A DNA stretch of 35,669 bases, taken from Lactifluus volemus (lineage: Eukaryota; Basidiomycota; Agaricomycetes; Russulales; Russulaceae). Both the position numbers and the translations under genes were made by a program. Under the pieces are notes generated by a model, which saw only the letters and a list, made by a program, of their open reading frames with translations, was not told the DNA's origin and searched no databases. This document shows, piece after piece, positions 9,615-20,931 of the stretch; position 1 is the first letter of the stretch, and each line of letters starts with the position of its first letter. The stretch covers positions 1-35,669 of the forward strand of contig WTXI01000352.1 of NCBI GenBank assembly GCA_022376515.1, written 5' to 3'.

Positions 9615-11243
9615 TCACCGTCGGTAGAAGGTATTGAAATCCATATTGTCAAGAAGAAGACGGCTCATTATGTTGTAATCACCCTCAATAATCGGTGTTT
9701 GGTACGATGGCGGGATTTCCGAACTCAGTGTGACACCTGGCGCGTTAGCCGTCGTTATAGTGACGCATTCAGTGAGCAGGGGATCCTCAAAGGGTTCCTC
9801 AGGCGCAGAGGCAGGAACAAAGCCAGGCACTTGGGGTGGAAGAAGAACAATCGAGTACTTTGGGGGGTGGTGAGCGAGGTGTCACCAAAGAAAAAGGGTA
9901 ATTTTTTTTTCACCCTGCACGTAAACTGCGGAAATGTGAATGACTGGCCCAATCCCGTCGGCACGAATATTTCCCCTCGTAAAACCCGCACGGCTTGTTG
10001 TTCGTCCGTCCTGGGAATCGCGTGACGCCCGAATTCGGCCCCGGCGCCGCCCTCGTGCGGCCAGAATACGGCCTTTGTGATACTCGTATAGAATTTATAG
10101 TCGTTCCAAGGCAATCTCTTCCTCGAGTCCACGGCGGTGGCTTCCGAACCGATCGTGATGGTGCGAAGCAGTTGCAGGTTAGGAGCTCTGGCGAAGAGGT
10201 CGAGGGCCAGCACGTCCGTGCCGTGAAGTGTAAGAAGTAAAGGGATGGGAGAGTTGCTCGCGCACATAAGCTACGATGCCATATCAGCTGGTTCGGTATA
10301 CGCTAGTGAAAGAGATGGGAGAACGCACCGGAGTTGCTATGGCAAGCTAAGTGTTCCCCAGCTTAGTACCATAGTGCGCCGCATGAAGGAAATACTCACC
10401 GTATAGTGCACGCTCACGTCGCGCGCCTTGAAGAGTTTGCCCGTGATCTCAACAGGTTCGCACACCTTCCAGCCTTCGGGATCCGCGTCCGGGCCAGGGA
10501 AGGTCCTGCCCCCCGCATACGCAAGAGTGCGCAGTGGAGATGGGGGATTGGCCACTGTATCCGGAAAGAATGTAAACCTAGTTGCCAACCTACAAGCGCG
10601 CATGATTCTCCATCAACATACTTTTAACTATAAACGTGGGGCGAGTTTGGAACACACTCGGTATTAAACTCCAACCACCCGCGGCGCGCGGTCACAAATA
10701 ACTTGTAAGTGATGTACAAGGGAGTGTTTTGCTCACTAAATGTAGGTGGGAGCAAGAATCTCGTTTTCGTCGCGTTCGAGTCATGATGGATGTTCACGTC
10801 ACGTGGGAGGGCAATGGAGAACGGGTACGCTCGTTGGCCGATCACTTTGGTTTCCTTGGACGAGGCAGGGGTCCAGATTGGCTCGGTCTTGTGCAGGAAG
10901 ATCTCCTCTTGCTGTACCGAGATCCTCGTCCCTGCACTAATCTTGCATGGGGTGAATCACAAGTGACAAAGAGAGGCGACACAAAATCGTTTACCGTGAC
11001 CTTCAAACCTTTGATCGTCTTGATCTTTCCGATGTTCAGCCGTACCTCCCCCTCTATGGTATCACCTGCCAAAAAGACTGGTATGCCGCTCGAGTCCGCG
11101 GCTCTGCTCTTCATGACGAATGAAAACCAGTCGTGACCGTGGCTGTCCCGCTTCGCATACCAATGCTCACAGTCGAGACTTCTGCTGCACGTCTGTACTG
11201 GATTGGGACTATATTCTGGCAGTTCTTCAGAATGGCCTTCCAT
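9615..11243 (-). CDS. Arrestin-like protein A (N-terminal arrestin fold, LPxY motif)
   Basis: Minus-strand exons are 10995-11243, 10658-10941, 10400-10589, 10329-10346, 9914-10270 and 9615-9857: 1341 bases, 446 residues. Arrestin-type strand motifs appear in order: PVFLAGDTIEGEVRL, then YPFSIALP, LPPTF, YITYKLFVTARRG, and near the end YSIVLLPP. Arrestin-related trafficking adaptors recruit Rsp5/Nedd4 ubiquitin ligases through PPxY or LPxY motifs, and this protein has LPEY at residues 8-11. The fourth exon is an 18-base microexon encoding LAIATP, bounded by good GT..AG sites. Intron phases are 0, 2, 0, 0, 0, identical to genes C and D. Membership in the arrestin clan is inferred from motif pattern; the sequence is well diverged from classic alpha-arrestins. 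Confidence 0.82.
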
Positions 11244-12262
11244 GACGCAGGGATAATGATGGGGATTCTCAAGGGTACTGTATTCCTGCCCTAATTTCGG
11301 AGGTTAAGTACGCCAACAGCCTGAGCAAGAGCCTGAGCTCACGAAGACGCATTACTGTAATTGGTACTGATCAATGGTTGTCATGATTACCGATCAAACT
11401 CAGCTTCCGATATCCAAAATCATTTGAGACAATAGGCAACGAGACAATAGGCAAGGTGGGTTCTCGAAAATTGATGAGTCAGGTGAGGGCCGACCCTCGC
11501 TGATGAGGCCATCGATGAGGGGTCAAGCTGATGCTGACAACCCGTAGATTCTCAAAGTCCTTTCTCAGAACTGAGGCGCAGGATTTCAAGTGTATGTGTG
11601 CCGAGGCTACAGTTATTTTATTTTATTTGCTTCCCTGATGAATATTTTCAAAAGTGAAAAGTGTTGTCGAGCCTGAACAATCCCTGCTTTTCGGCTTGGT
11701 TTTTTTAAACGAGATAAAATTTAGCACGGTTATGCTTTATCGAACACAGATACCCCCAGTTTGCTGGTGAGGGTCAATTCATTAGGAACTGAGCATTCCT
11801 GCTTTTCGGAAAATCGCTACGTGCAAGGACATCGCGTAAATGATACTCTACCTCCGGGCTCGATCCTGTGCTGCGTCGTCGTCTCGTGTTGACCACACAT
11901 GGTCATGGCCACCTCGGATGTAGCAAATGATAGCTCGGGTACAAAGGACAATAGCAATGTACCTATCTTCCCCCCTCAGTTCCCCTCCCAACTCACTTGC
12001 ACACGATGCACTGGAACTTGTAGTCCTGAATTCGAACCGACATCACCCTTGGGCACAGTTAAATGGGGGGTTGTCACCAAATTTTATGTTTAATATCACT
12101 AATTCCAATATAACTAGAAAGTCGATTTTGCCCAGGCGACTCTCATAGAGGAAGTATAGGCCTACTTTTTTTTTTTTTGCAGAATCCGAGCTCACCGGCT
12201 TCCCAACAACCGTGGATGACCAGATGGAAGCAGATAAGGAAAATGAAAAATCATAAACGAAA
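11244..12262. other. 1 kb intergenic region between arrestin A and B
   Basis: It should hold the promoter of A and the 3' end of B. No coding sequence is supported; the frames at 11899-12148 (+) are short and unrelated to known motifs. It holds a tandem 15-base repeat at 11426-11455 and two copies of a 12-base word, CCTGCTTTTCGG, at 11683 and 11798. Confidence 0.5.
11426..11455. repeat. Tandem 15-base repeat, two copies
   Basis: GAGACAATAGGCAAC at 11426-11440 is followed directly by GAGACAATAGGCAAG at 11441-11455, with one mismatch. It lies about 185 bases upstream of the arrestin A start and could be a promoter element or simple replication slippage. Confidence 0.8.
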
Positions 12263-13755
12263 TCAAGTGCGGACAAGCCCAAAGTCCACGGGGAAAAATC
12301 GCGGAGGCATCACACGCGGGGTCGGAGCTGGTGGTGGAGTGACAGGAGCGGGTGCATTTGATCGTGGTACGATGCCTGGGATGTTGCGCAAGGTCAAGAG
12401 GACTTCCTCCGAGACCAGAGGCTCGAACTCGGTCTGATCAGGTGTACGTCTTGGATTCAGCACGATCGAATACTGCAGATGTGATGAGCGCAGGTCGACG
12501 AGAAAGGCAGGAAGATCGGTGGAAGCGTACCCGAATGGAGCATCTTGAAAAATCAAAGGTTGGCGTGAGACGTCTTCCTACAGTGAGCTCGCCCCAGAGT
12601 TTTAAGTTATGAGGAGAACCCCCTGGGGCTTCCCAGATCTGGGCGCGAGCAACGTCAACTTTGCGAGCACCACTAGTGCCGCTACGCGTGATTAGAGTTC
12701 GGACAAGACGAATATCGATCGATTGAGGGCCCGAGATTGCAGCGCCGTTAGCGCGTAACTCGAGGAATATCGGTATAGGTGTTCCGAGTGCAAAGCACAA
12801 CTGTTTCATATCAAATGAGCATCAAAAACCAGTTGAGTTTTGAGGACAATGTACTGGGTTTGCGATTGATAGCTGCGCTTCAACGGTAGTGTCGGGAAGG
12901 AGGGTGCCCACGGCTTCCACTGGGGGAAGCACTTTCCATCCGCGTGGGTCCTGGCTCGGAGGTGCCAGCGGACTTTCGTTTAGATAAGACTGCTCTCGAA
13001 GAGATGAGGGACGTTCGGCAATTGTTTCGGGTAGATAAACAATATTCGTTGTCAGACTAGAGAGGGGTGAGACTGGTTCGGGAAGGCAGAGCTGAGGGCT
13101 CACGAGTTGCCCACGGAGAACTTGCCACGCTTGACGGACACTAAAACTTTGTAGTCGATATAGAGGATGCCTTTCTCGTGAAATGTTGGTGGAAGGGGAT
13201 ATACCATAGCCCAGGAAGACTCATAAACGGTAATATCCGTCGGTAGGGTGAATCTAAACGGGAAGGAATGTTTGCCCTCGAGCTTGCCTGATGGCTGGTT
13301 GACGAGGGTATTTGACATCTCGAGAAAAACATTTGGCTCTTGGGTGAGATGGGTTGTCTCGCCTCTGAGCTAGCGGAGCGTCAATAGGGAAAGAAAAGTG
13401 GGAGAGAAAGGATACGGACTGTTACCGTCACCTCGCGGATGCTTTCTGGCCTGAGAAGGTCAATTTCGATGGATCCAATGATATCGTCGCTTCCAATAAA
13501 CATGGGTAGGTATTTTGTCCTCGGCGAGCGGCTGGTAAGGATGAGAGTAAGCCAAGGAGGATCGTTGCCAGTGCCATTGGTGAGGGTGTAACGGTGCTGG
13601 GATCGAAAATCTGATGAGAGGGAGGGAACGCTAGCCTGTGAATTCAAGCTGGCCTGGGATGTGGTGAGAGAGAGGTCAATCCCGGAGTAGAAAGGTGAGA
13701 ACGGTGTCTCTCTATCTGGTATGCGATGGGGAGGTGATGCGAGAGTAGTATTCAT
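12263..13755 (-). CDS. Arrestin-like protein B
   Basis: Minus-strand exons are 13426-13755, 13104-13369, 12855-13056, 12531-12800 and 12263-12472: 1278 bases, 425 residues. The layout matches gene A: LPMFIGSDDIIGSIEI, then FPFRFTLPTDITVY, LPPTFHEKG, YIDYKVLVSVKRG, GTPIPIFLEL and YSIVLNPRRTPDQTEF near the C-terminus. A Pro-rich stretch close to the C-terminus is particular to B. The peptide LSIANP, which in A, C and D comes from a separate microexon, is here part of exon 3, so one intron has been lost. Remaining intron phases (0, 2, 0, 0) match. No PPxY or LPxY motif is seen near the N-terminus. Its start lies 127 bases from the divergent nucleoporin start. Confidence 0.82.
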
Positions 13756-13882
13756 GATGAAGAAAGTGAATATTGAATCGAAGACAGAATAAAAATATCA
13801 TTGTAAACCCGCGGAAAGGAAAGTGTAAAAACCAAAATAAGAGTGGGTGTATGAAACGTGATCACATGGTCCATTTCGTTTC
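13756..13882. promoter_or_regulatory. Divergent promoter of arrestin B and the nucleoporin
   Basis: The two start codons (13755 minus, 13883 plus) are only 127 bases apart, so both promoters and both 5' leaders must fit here. The sequence is AT-rich with A-runs and includes AATAAAAATATC at about 13787-13798. No factor site is assigned with confidence. Confidence 0.55.
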
Positions 13883-15000
13883 ATGTTCCCAACCAGTCAA
13901 CAACAGCAAAAAGCAGCCTTTAGTGGTGCTTCATGGAACTCTGGAAATCCTCTTTTACCAAAGTCTGCCTTTGGAGGTGGTTCTTTGTTCAGTACACTTA
14001 ATCAACCACAACAAAGGTGACCACCTTTTTATCTCTCTTTCTTCTCACTAAACATGTTTCAGAATATCACAATCTGGACAGCCACTATTTACAAAATCTA
14101 CAAAGTTCAATGACCTTCCAGACGGCGTGAAAAAAACTTTTGAGGATATCGAGTCCGTCACTTGTCGCTTTGACTTGATCCCACCTGATTGATTCCCATC
14201 AGAGCACATATCCAAGGCAGGGTACAGATTAGTAAGGACCTAAAGCAACGAAAGGTCGGAGAAGAAGCAGCCAAGGGTCAAGAGTTGATTCGCGGCGCGC
14301 ATAAAGTCTGTTGCATCCTCTCTTGGTGCTGACACCCTCTCACCCCCGTGAATCAGGACCTCATCGGTTCTATAACTGTTCTTCAAAATGATATACTCAA
14401 CACCCGCGATTTGAAGGCAAAAGTTGATCAGTCGGTGCAAGATACAATTCTTGCCGTGCACATCATCGATGGCTTTCGAAATCCTCAACAACATGGAGCA
14501 TATTTACGCAATCACTCCAACTTTCCTCTCGAGTAAGTTGCTACCCTCTCGAGCCGAGAATATGACATGACCCCTTGTAGGTTCTTCACACGAATAACGG
14601 AACAAATGCGAAGGCGTCTGCAATCATATAAAGAAACCATCGAGGCAAGCCCTTTCGACTATTTTTATTTTCATTCTTATATTCTTTGCAGCAAATCGAA
14701 CGGAAGCTCACCTCGGCCGCGCAGCAGGTGCAATATACGCCGCAAGGTCAGCTTCTTTGGTTCGTGGCTTTACATCGCTAACGGCACCTTGCAGTGATCA
14801 CTGCGACGCTCGAGGCGCAGAATGCTTCCTTTGTCGCGCTCGCAAATAAGATCGCAGCACTTGACGCCGACTTGCAAAGGCTAAAGGCCTTGTATACCCA
14901 GCTCTGGCGCGCAAAAACAGGTAGTATGCGCGACCCATTCAACCAGCTTGACCGCGGCAGCGGAGGGGAATTCGGTGTAGAGAGTTTGTATGGAAAATAG
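13883..15000 (+). CDS. Nucleoporin Nup54/Nup57, short form
   Basis: Exons 13883-14016, 14063-14152, 14203-14305, 14357-14532, 14581-14644, 14692-14746 and 14795-15000 give 828 bases, 275 residues, with every phase kept. The protein is the coiled-coil anchor subunit of the central-channel Nup62 complex. Diagnostic stretches are KFNDLPDGVKKTFEDIE, QISKDLKQRKVGEEAAKG, DLKAKVDQSV and the C-terminal LYTQLWRAKTGSMRDPFNQ. The FG-repeat region expected at the N-terminus is reduced to about 45 residues with a single FG (SAFGGGSLF). The 127-base gap to arrestin B leaves no room for more. The fifth intron (14645-14691) starts with GC rather than GT. Yeast Nup57 is about twice as long. Confidence 0.92.
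14645..14691 (+). other. GC-AG intron in the nucleoporin gene
   Basis: The donor reads GAG|GCAAGC and the acceptor TTTGCAG|CAA. There is no GT nearby that would keep the frame, and removal joins YKETIE to QIERKLTSAAQQV. GC-AG is the commonest non-canonical intron class and uses the normal spliceosome. Confidence 0.85.
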
Positions 15001-15114
15001 CGCTAGGCGTGAATCAATGATAAAAGTGGCGTTGTGGGCTGCTATAGGGGAGCGCCAGATAGACGCCCGGTGCTGTGCCAGAGAACCGACTATACATGTT
15101 AGGAGTGTAATACG

Positions 15115-16393
15115 ATGGCAGCACCCTCCGTCCGTACTATCGACCATGTTTCTGGAGAACAATACAGATATGCCTTGACTAACTTTGTGCGCAGTTTATC
15201 CCTATATATTTCCACTGACTTTCTCACTGCCTTGAATGAAAGGCCATCGCGCATCAAAAAGTCGAGGAACAACGTGGACAACTTGAAGAACAAGAACGAC
15301 AGATCGCACGACTCCAAGAGCGCATCGCAGCTCTCGAAGGTTCCTCTTCTGCTACACAACCCCTCTCTGGTCCACGCGCCGCAGGTGGTAACTCGGTGGA
15401 CGATTTCCACATCAAGGTAGAGAACTTCCCCCTGTTGTTATTGGCTTGACGTGTGTAAAACGTGTGTGTGTGTGGGGTTTTTTTTTTTTTTTGGTTTAGA
15501 ATACGGCATCCCAGCTCGAGCGAACGATCAATCGTTGGGCTAGCGATGTGTTGCGTCAAGCTCCGGCACCCGCAGCGGCTTTGCAAGATGCGGCGTTGGC
15601 GGATTTGGCGGGTGCGGGGGATACGGTGTTGTTCACGCCGGATGCACGGCCAATGATGGTGCAAAGTTTGTTGAGACACGCGATGGCCGAGGTCATCTCG
15701 GACGGTATCATCAATTGTTTGATCGTCACCAGTTCAGCAGAAGCCAACATTCAACTGACCCATATTCACGAGCATCTCTTTGCACGTACGTTATTCTTTC
15801 TTCACCTTCCTCCTCCTCCTCCCCTTTTCTATATATATATAATTATTTTTTTTTTTTTTTTGGAAAAAAAAACAGGTGATCCGACGGTAGCGGCGGTGTG
15901 GAGACGTCAAACGTTTTCCGCCGCTGTAGAAAACGTGGCTAGTTCGACGACACGAATGATATTCGAAGAGCACGTACCGTCTCTAGCCGCTCTACTACTC
16001 GACAAACCCGACGATCCACTCGGAACTCGAGCCATCCTCGAACAAGCTTACACATTTTCTCGCATGTTGCACAGCGCTCCAGCGGTGGCAGGTCCAGGCG
16101 CAGACATGTTTTACCGATCCTTCGTACCGGAGCTCGCGAGCACGTTGTACCCGCATCGCGTCGAGCTCGCCAAACGCTGTCGTCGCAGCGAACGTGGTGA
16201 ACTCGATCGCGTCGGCGCTACCATCTTTCCCGGACTCGTCAAAGTCGGTCACACCCCATCCGGTCCTGGCGTACCCCCGGGACATACTACGCAGACGGTC
16301 GTACGTCGAGCGCAGGTCATCTGTGAATGTGCGTTGCAGGCGACTAGCTATCCAGTAACGGGACCGCCACTACCGTCACCACCGTCAATGTAG
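15115..16393 (+). CDS. Coiled-coil protein of unknown function
   Basis: Exons 15115-15186, 15243-15416, 15500-15785 and 15876-16393 give 1050 bases, 349 residues. Introns are 56, 83 and 90 bases; the last two hold long T runs. Residues 24-60 form a strong coiled coil (HQKVEEQRGQLEEQERQIARL, then QERIAALEG). A helical domain follows with TINRWASDVL, QSLLRHAMAEVISDGIINCL, IHEHLFARDPTVAAVWRRQTF, MFYRSFVPEL and a C-terminal RVGATIFPGLVKV. I have the impression of a protein conserved in basidiomycetes, but I cannot name a family. It starts 114 bases after the nucleoporin stop on the same strand and is convergent with Mic60. GC content is higher than that of its neighbours. Confidence 0.85.
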
Positions 16394-16647
16394 TAACGCG
16401 ACGCGGTCGTTTGGGGGACTTTTCTTTTCTTTTCTTGGTTGCGTGTTTTTATGATTTACCTTAAAAAGTTCTGATTTTTTGGGGGGACAATGTGCTTACG
16501 TCGTTTTGCCTGGTGTAAAAGAGCGGACGATACGATATACGGCTCGCGGAGATGCGAAGCAAAACGAAAAGTGTGCTTATTCTAAATGTGTGTCTAATGT
16601 TCTTGCACGACAAGTAATGATGCAAGGGTGGCCTGGGCGTGCACGAC

Positions 16648-18775
16648 CTACATCCGGTCATCGTCAGTATCCTAATAAAATAAATCGAAAAAGTGTGGGA
16701 CGTTACCTCCAATGCTTGTTGCACCTCCAACCGCCTCCTCGCCGCCTCCAACCAATCCTTCACCAACGCTTTCGCCGTCCCACGGAGCTGATTCAACTCA
16801 CGCGTCGCACTATCCAAATCCTTCTCATTCAAGTAATACTCTGCCCGCGCGAGCACACTCAGCACGTCGTCACCTTGCACCAGCCCCTGTCGACGAAACG
16901 CAAACGTCGACAACACGTGCGACGCGAGATGCGCCAGCACGCCCGCGCCGCCGCGGCCATAGCCGCCGTCCTCGTCCGGTACGAGCGCGACTCGCGATAC
17001 GGCCGGCGCGACGCTGGTCGTAAACCACGATGCGAGGTCCGCGAGAGGTTCGACGCCGATATCGGGCGCATCACCAGCTTCGAGAGCATCGAGCGCCGCA
17101 CCGGCTACCGAGTCGTCGCGCGTAGCCGCCGCGTGACGGAGCACGCGCAGTTCGTCGCGGAATGGTCGTCGTGCTGAGGCAGAGGTGGGGGTGGTGGTGG
17201 GGGAATCGACGGCATTGGTGACGGCGCGCAGGGCAGACCAGAGCGCGTGTACGCGTAGGTTCTCGTCGAGGTAGGTCGAGTTGTCGAGCGCGACACGTTC
17301 GAGGCGTTTCAGGTTTGCGGCGAGTTCGTCTAGCTTGGCGAGACGCCCACCACGCTCCTCCTCGACGCGAACTTTAATCTCGCGGATCCAGCGACGTTGA
17401 AGTTCGATGCCTTGAGCAATGACCTCCTCTTTTAGGCTGGACTCGAGATCAGCAGATCAGTCGGGAGGTGACCGACTGGCTTTACGGGAGGGACGAACCG
17501 CTCATTGATAATGTCACTCTGAGTCCGTAGCTCCTGCTCAACCTTTTCTCGGTACGCTTGGGCAAAATGGGCCTTCTCTTCTTCATAAAAGGTACGAAAA
17601 TCGGTCTCCTGGAGCTCAAGCTTGTCCTGGGCCTGAAGCTCCAACTCAAGTAATTTCAGCGTATACTCCCGAGTCTGCTCGTCCAGCGACTGCTCCAGCT
17701 TTGCTCTCTCCTCTTCACGCAAGCGCTCAAAGCTCTGCGCCAACCCAGACAGATCATGCTTGGCGATATCGAGCACATCGCGTGCCTTGTTGGCAGCTTC
17801 GGGATTCGCGCTGAGGAAGGACGCAAGCGAGTCGATCGTGCTGGCGAGATGGGTGAGGATTGGTTCGGAAGAGTGAAGTTCTTTGACGACGGGTGCTACG
17901 AGTGGGAGAGGCTCTCCGGGTGCCAACGGCTTCGGAGGCTTGGGCGGGGCAGGCCGGACGAAGCCAGGTGGAGGCTCATGACCAAGTGGTAGGGGTACAT
18001 CATAGACATTTTCCATCTGATTGGGTCCTTGAGGTTCAGAGGTTTCTAGGGCTGCTGGCGTTGGCTTGTCGGGTGTCGTGGTCGCTTCCGGTTGTGGTGA
18101 TTTTTTAAACGGCTTTCCTTGAAGTGCAGCCTCTGCTTCGAGAACAAGCTCCTCAACACCTTGTGAGAACTGAATAGCTTGATGTGTGGCGATGGCCGCA
18201 GCCTTGCCGCCATGGTCATATACATTGTTGGTGTTCACCCTGACATTGGTTTTGAGTTCGTCGACCACCTTTTGGACACGCCCTTTGGTTTCATCGACCT
18301 TATCCTTTTTCAACGGCTTTTCCTTTTCTTTTGAGGAGGCCTTGGCGGGAGTTTCTTCGACGGAATATCCGAGTTGCTTACGCACGTACAAGTAAGCCCC
18401 CGAGATACCGTCGTAGGCATTCACGATGACATCTGCAATTGTGATGACATCCCAACCGTGGTCCTCTCCGTATTGGAGAATGTTGGGAGCAAAAGGAACA
18501 CGCTGCTGGAAAAAGGCATGGTACGCGTCATTGTTGAACGCGACGAACGCACTGCCGACATAGAAAGTTGTCGTGGCAGCAGTAGTGTAGAAGATGAGTC
18601 TGGGAATCAGGCGCTTCTTTCCCTTTGTTGGGGTTGAATCGGTTGTCTCTGTCACAAGTCGCTGTGAAGAGTTATTTGCTTGTTTTGAGAATGAATAGAA
18701 AGTGCTCACTCGACGATAAATATGAGAATTTCCTTTAGGAGTTGCCTGTCTCACGACAGGCAAGGCACGGAACAT
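16648..18775 (-). CDS. MIC60: MICOS complex subunit Mic60 (mitofilin)
   Basis: Minus-strand exons 18710-18775, 17499-18661, 16707-17436 and, tentatively, 16648-16671 give about 660 residues. Mic60 sits in the inner mitochondrial membrane, shapes crista junctions and contacts the outer membrane. A basic N-terminus beginning MFRALPVVRQ acts as presequence, followed by one membrane segment (about 42-64, LIFYTTAATTTFYVG) and EDHGWD. Then come a Pro-rich linker, long coiled coils (REEERAKLEQSLDEQTREYT) and the C-terminal mitofilin domain with LARAEYYLNEKDLDSATREL and ARRRLEVQQALE. The 48-base intron 18662-18709 has no stop and a length divisible by three, so unspliced RNA also reads through. The last exon is uncertain: a 35-base intron (16672-16706) would add DTDDDRM, whereas reading through adds about 80 unlike residues to 16461. 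Confidence 0.9.
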
Positions 18776-19354
18776 GCGTCCAAGATGCGGAGAGGCTGTG
18801 GTGACTGTTGTCGTCTCACTGTGTCCCGGCCCGAAATTGACAAACTCATTCGGGGTCTTACCGCCACAAGCACGATGCACATACACCCAATGCCACCATA
18901 ACACATGCAAGTACCTACACACAGAATTGCACTGATTGCAGCCACTGCCCCTGTAAAGTGCCTTGAGTTCCACACTATCCTCCATCGGATGTGCGTAACG
19001 TTGTCTCCCTGTATCCCCTTTGGCCTCCCATCATTCCTCAGTACTGAAGAGAGCCATATCGATGTCCTTGGCGTCAGGGACCCTGTCACGTCTGTCCAAG
19101 TATCTGACACCCCCCTGCATTTCTTCCTAGATAAGCTGATGGCAAATCTCCTGATACAGTTAGCGAACAAGTTAGCCATGGAAATAGGTAGGGCGAAATC
19201 CTCGGCACTCTGAAGGAATTTCAGTTACTTGAATCCGTGGCCTGGACTGTATGTCTGAGTTTAAAATCTTAACACAAGCTAGGTACAACTAAGTCATGAC
19301 TGCTCGGAGCATACATAACCTTGGCTTGTACTACAAGTCCCTCACTCCTCTTGA
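18776..19354. other. Divergent promoter region of Mic60 and arrestin C
   Basis: This 579-base region lies between the two start codons, with Mic60 on the minus and arrestin C on the plus strand. The frames at 18751-19179 (-) and 18905-19213 (+)overlap one another and show no domain; the minus frame also runs on from Mic60 exon 1 without an ATG that would fit a presequence. I see no coding sequence here. Confidence 0.5.
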
Positions 19355-20931
19355 ATGTCTTCCCACGACACCCCAAGTCTTTCTAAGCCTTGTCCCTCAC
19401 CTTCCCCCGAGATCACTTCCCCACCTCCTTATGATGGAAGCCTTATTGCAGAAGCGCAATCTGCTGCGCAGCTTTCTGTAGAGCCCCCAACTCAGGCACA
19501 CATTAAAGTCCTTGACACCCCGCCTTCCGGGGTACCTCCCGCTGACACCATCCATCGATACAACCTCTTGTCTCGTGGTTCCGACCATGTCTTTGTTGAG
19601 GTCATCAGCCATGCACTTTCAGTCGAGGACTGTCCGTTGTTTCACCCTGGAGAAGAGTTGAAAGGATTCATACTCTTAACCCGAGGTGCTCTGAAAGATA
19701 TGGAGAGGATCGACGTCGTGGTAAGCCGCCATTCCAACCGTAAATAGTGACCATGGTTGAGCCAGATATCCATAGTCCAAGGTGTTCAATAGCGACCACA
19801 ATACCCCATTAGGCGAGACCAAGCACGTCCTGTTACAGCAACACATCGACACCCTGACTTTACAGAGTGGTTCATCTCGTTGGCCCTTTTCCTTCTCACC
19901 TCCTGCCCCGACAAATTTGCCCTCGAAATCATCCTCAAATGCCGATTCCCCCCTCGGTCATCGCCTGCCCTACGACCGTAGCACTAACTTTAAGGTCGAC
20001 CTCACGGTGACAATGCATCGTCGTGGAATCTTCGCTAAGAAACTTATGTGCGTGTGCTTTACTCTTGAAAATGTTTATTAGCCGTCTCATTGACTTTGTT
20101 TGGCTCAGGGTGAAGCAACAAATCCGTTACGCGCCGGCGACGCCGCCCCCAGATACTTCAATTTCAAAGCCTACTTGTGTCTCTCCAACCTTGCCCGACC
20201 ACTCGCCTGATCCCCCTGTAAAGCCATCCTGGAAGCCTCAAGAACTCCCCGTGGTAGTAGTCAAAGGCGTCATGTTTGGTCGGAATGTCGAGGTGGAGTG
20301 CAAGGCAAGTAATGATTTCCTGAATGGTACTATTTCTATAGCTCATCTTTTCCTTAGCTCGAGATACCTGTATGTGGTTACAGTGTGGTGCCTTCGCTTG
20401 CTTATCCATGATTTGTTAGACTTCATACCCAGTGAGCGACAATATCCCTCTCCGCCTCATCATGACAAGCAACGCTCCTGAGGCCGTCGACCTCGTCTCA
20501 CTATCACACACCGCCGATGTGCGGCTGTTCAAAGTCCTGGCTTTTGGAAACAATGCAAACTCTACCGGTCCCCTCACCCTCAAAGACCGTGGATCGTATC
20601 ATCATAAGGATACGATCGCAGAAGTTAGGTGGGAACTCGATGGTCGCCCCGAAGATCAAGAGCGTTCGTCACTTCGTACCCGCGTCGTACTCAATGGCGA
20701 GTTTCGCCGGAAAGAGGGTGTCGAAATTCGTCCGAGCTTTAGCCAGGGAGATTTGACATTGAAGGTGTGTAACGCTTTGACCTTGGCGGAGGCCTTGCGC
20801 TGACTGGATGTCGATGCCTTTCACAGTATGTCGTGTGCCTCTTCCCATTCCGCGCGTCACACTTCCGACCTGCAGGCAACCCGAAAAAAGCGCTTTTCAT
20901 GGCCAACCTTCCTCTCAAAACACCAAAGTGA
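19355..20931 (+). CDS. Arrestin-like protein C (PPxY motif)
   Basis: Exons 19355-19720, 19776-20047, 20109-20304, 20358-20369, 20420-20764 and 20827-20931 give 1296 bases, 431 residues. Motifs in order: HRYNLLSRG, CPLFHPGEELKGFILL, RWPFSFSPP, VDLTVTMHRRGIF, QQIRYAP, IPLRLIMTS and a final YVVCLFPFR. PPPY at residues 23-26 fits a PPxY site for an Rsp5/Nedd4-type ubiquitin ligase. Exon 4 is a 12-base microexon (LEIP). Intron phases 0, 2, 0, 0, 0 equal those of A and D. The third intron begins with GC, where paralogue D has GT at the same codon. It is closest to D in sequence, length and strand, so C and D look like the younger pair. Confidence 0.83.
20305..20357 (+). other. GC-AG intron in arrestin C
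   Basis: The donor reads TGCAAG|GCAAGT and the acceptor CCTTAG|CTC. The same intron in gene D reads TGCAAG|GTAAGC at 23553, so a single T to C change turned a GT donor into a GC donor in C or its ancestor. Confidence 0.85.
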
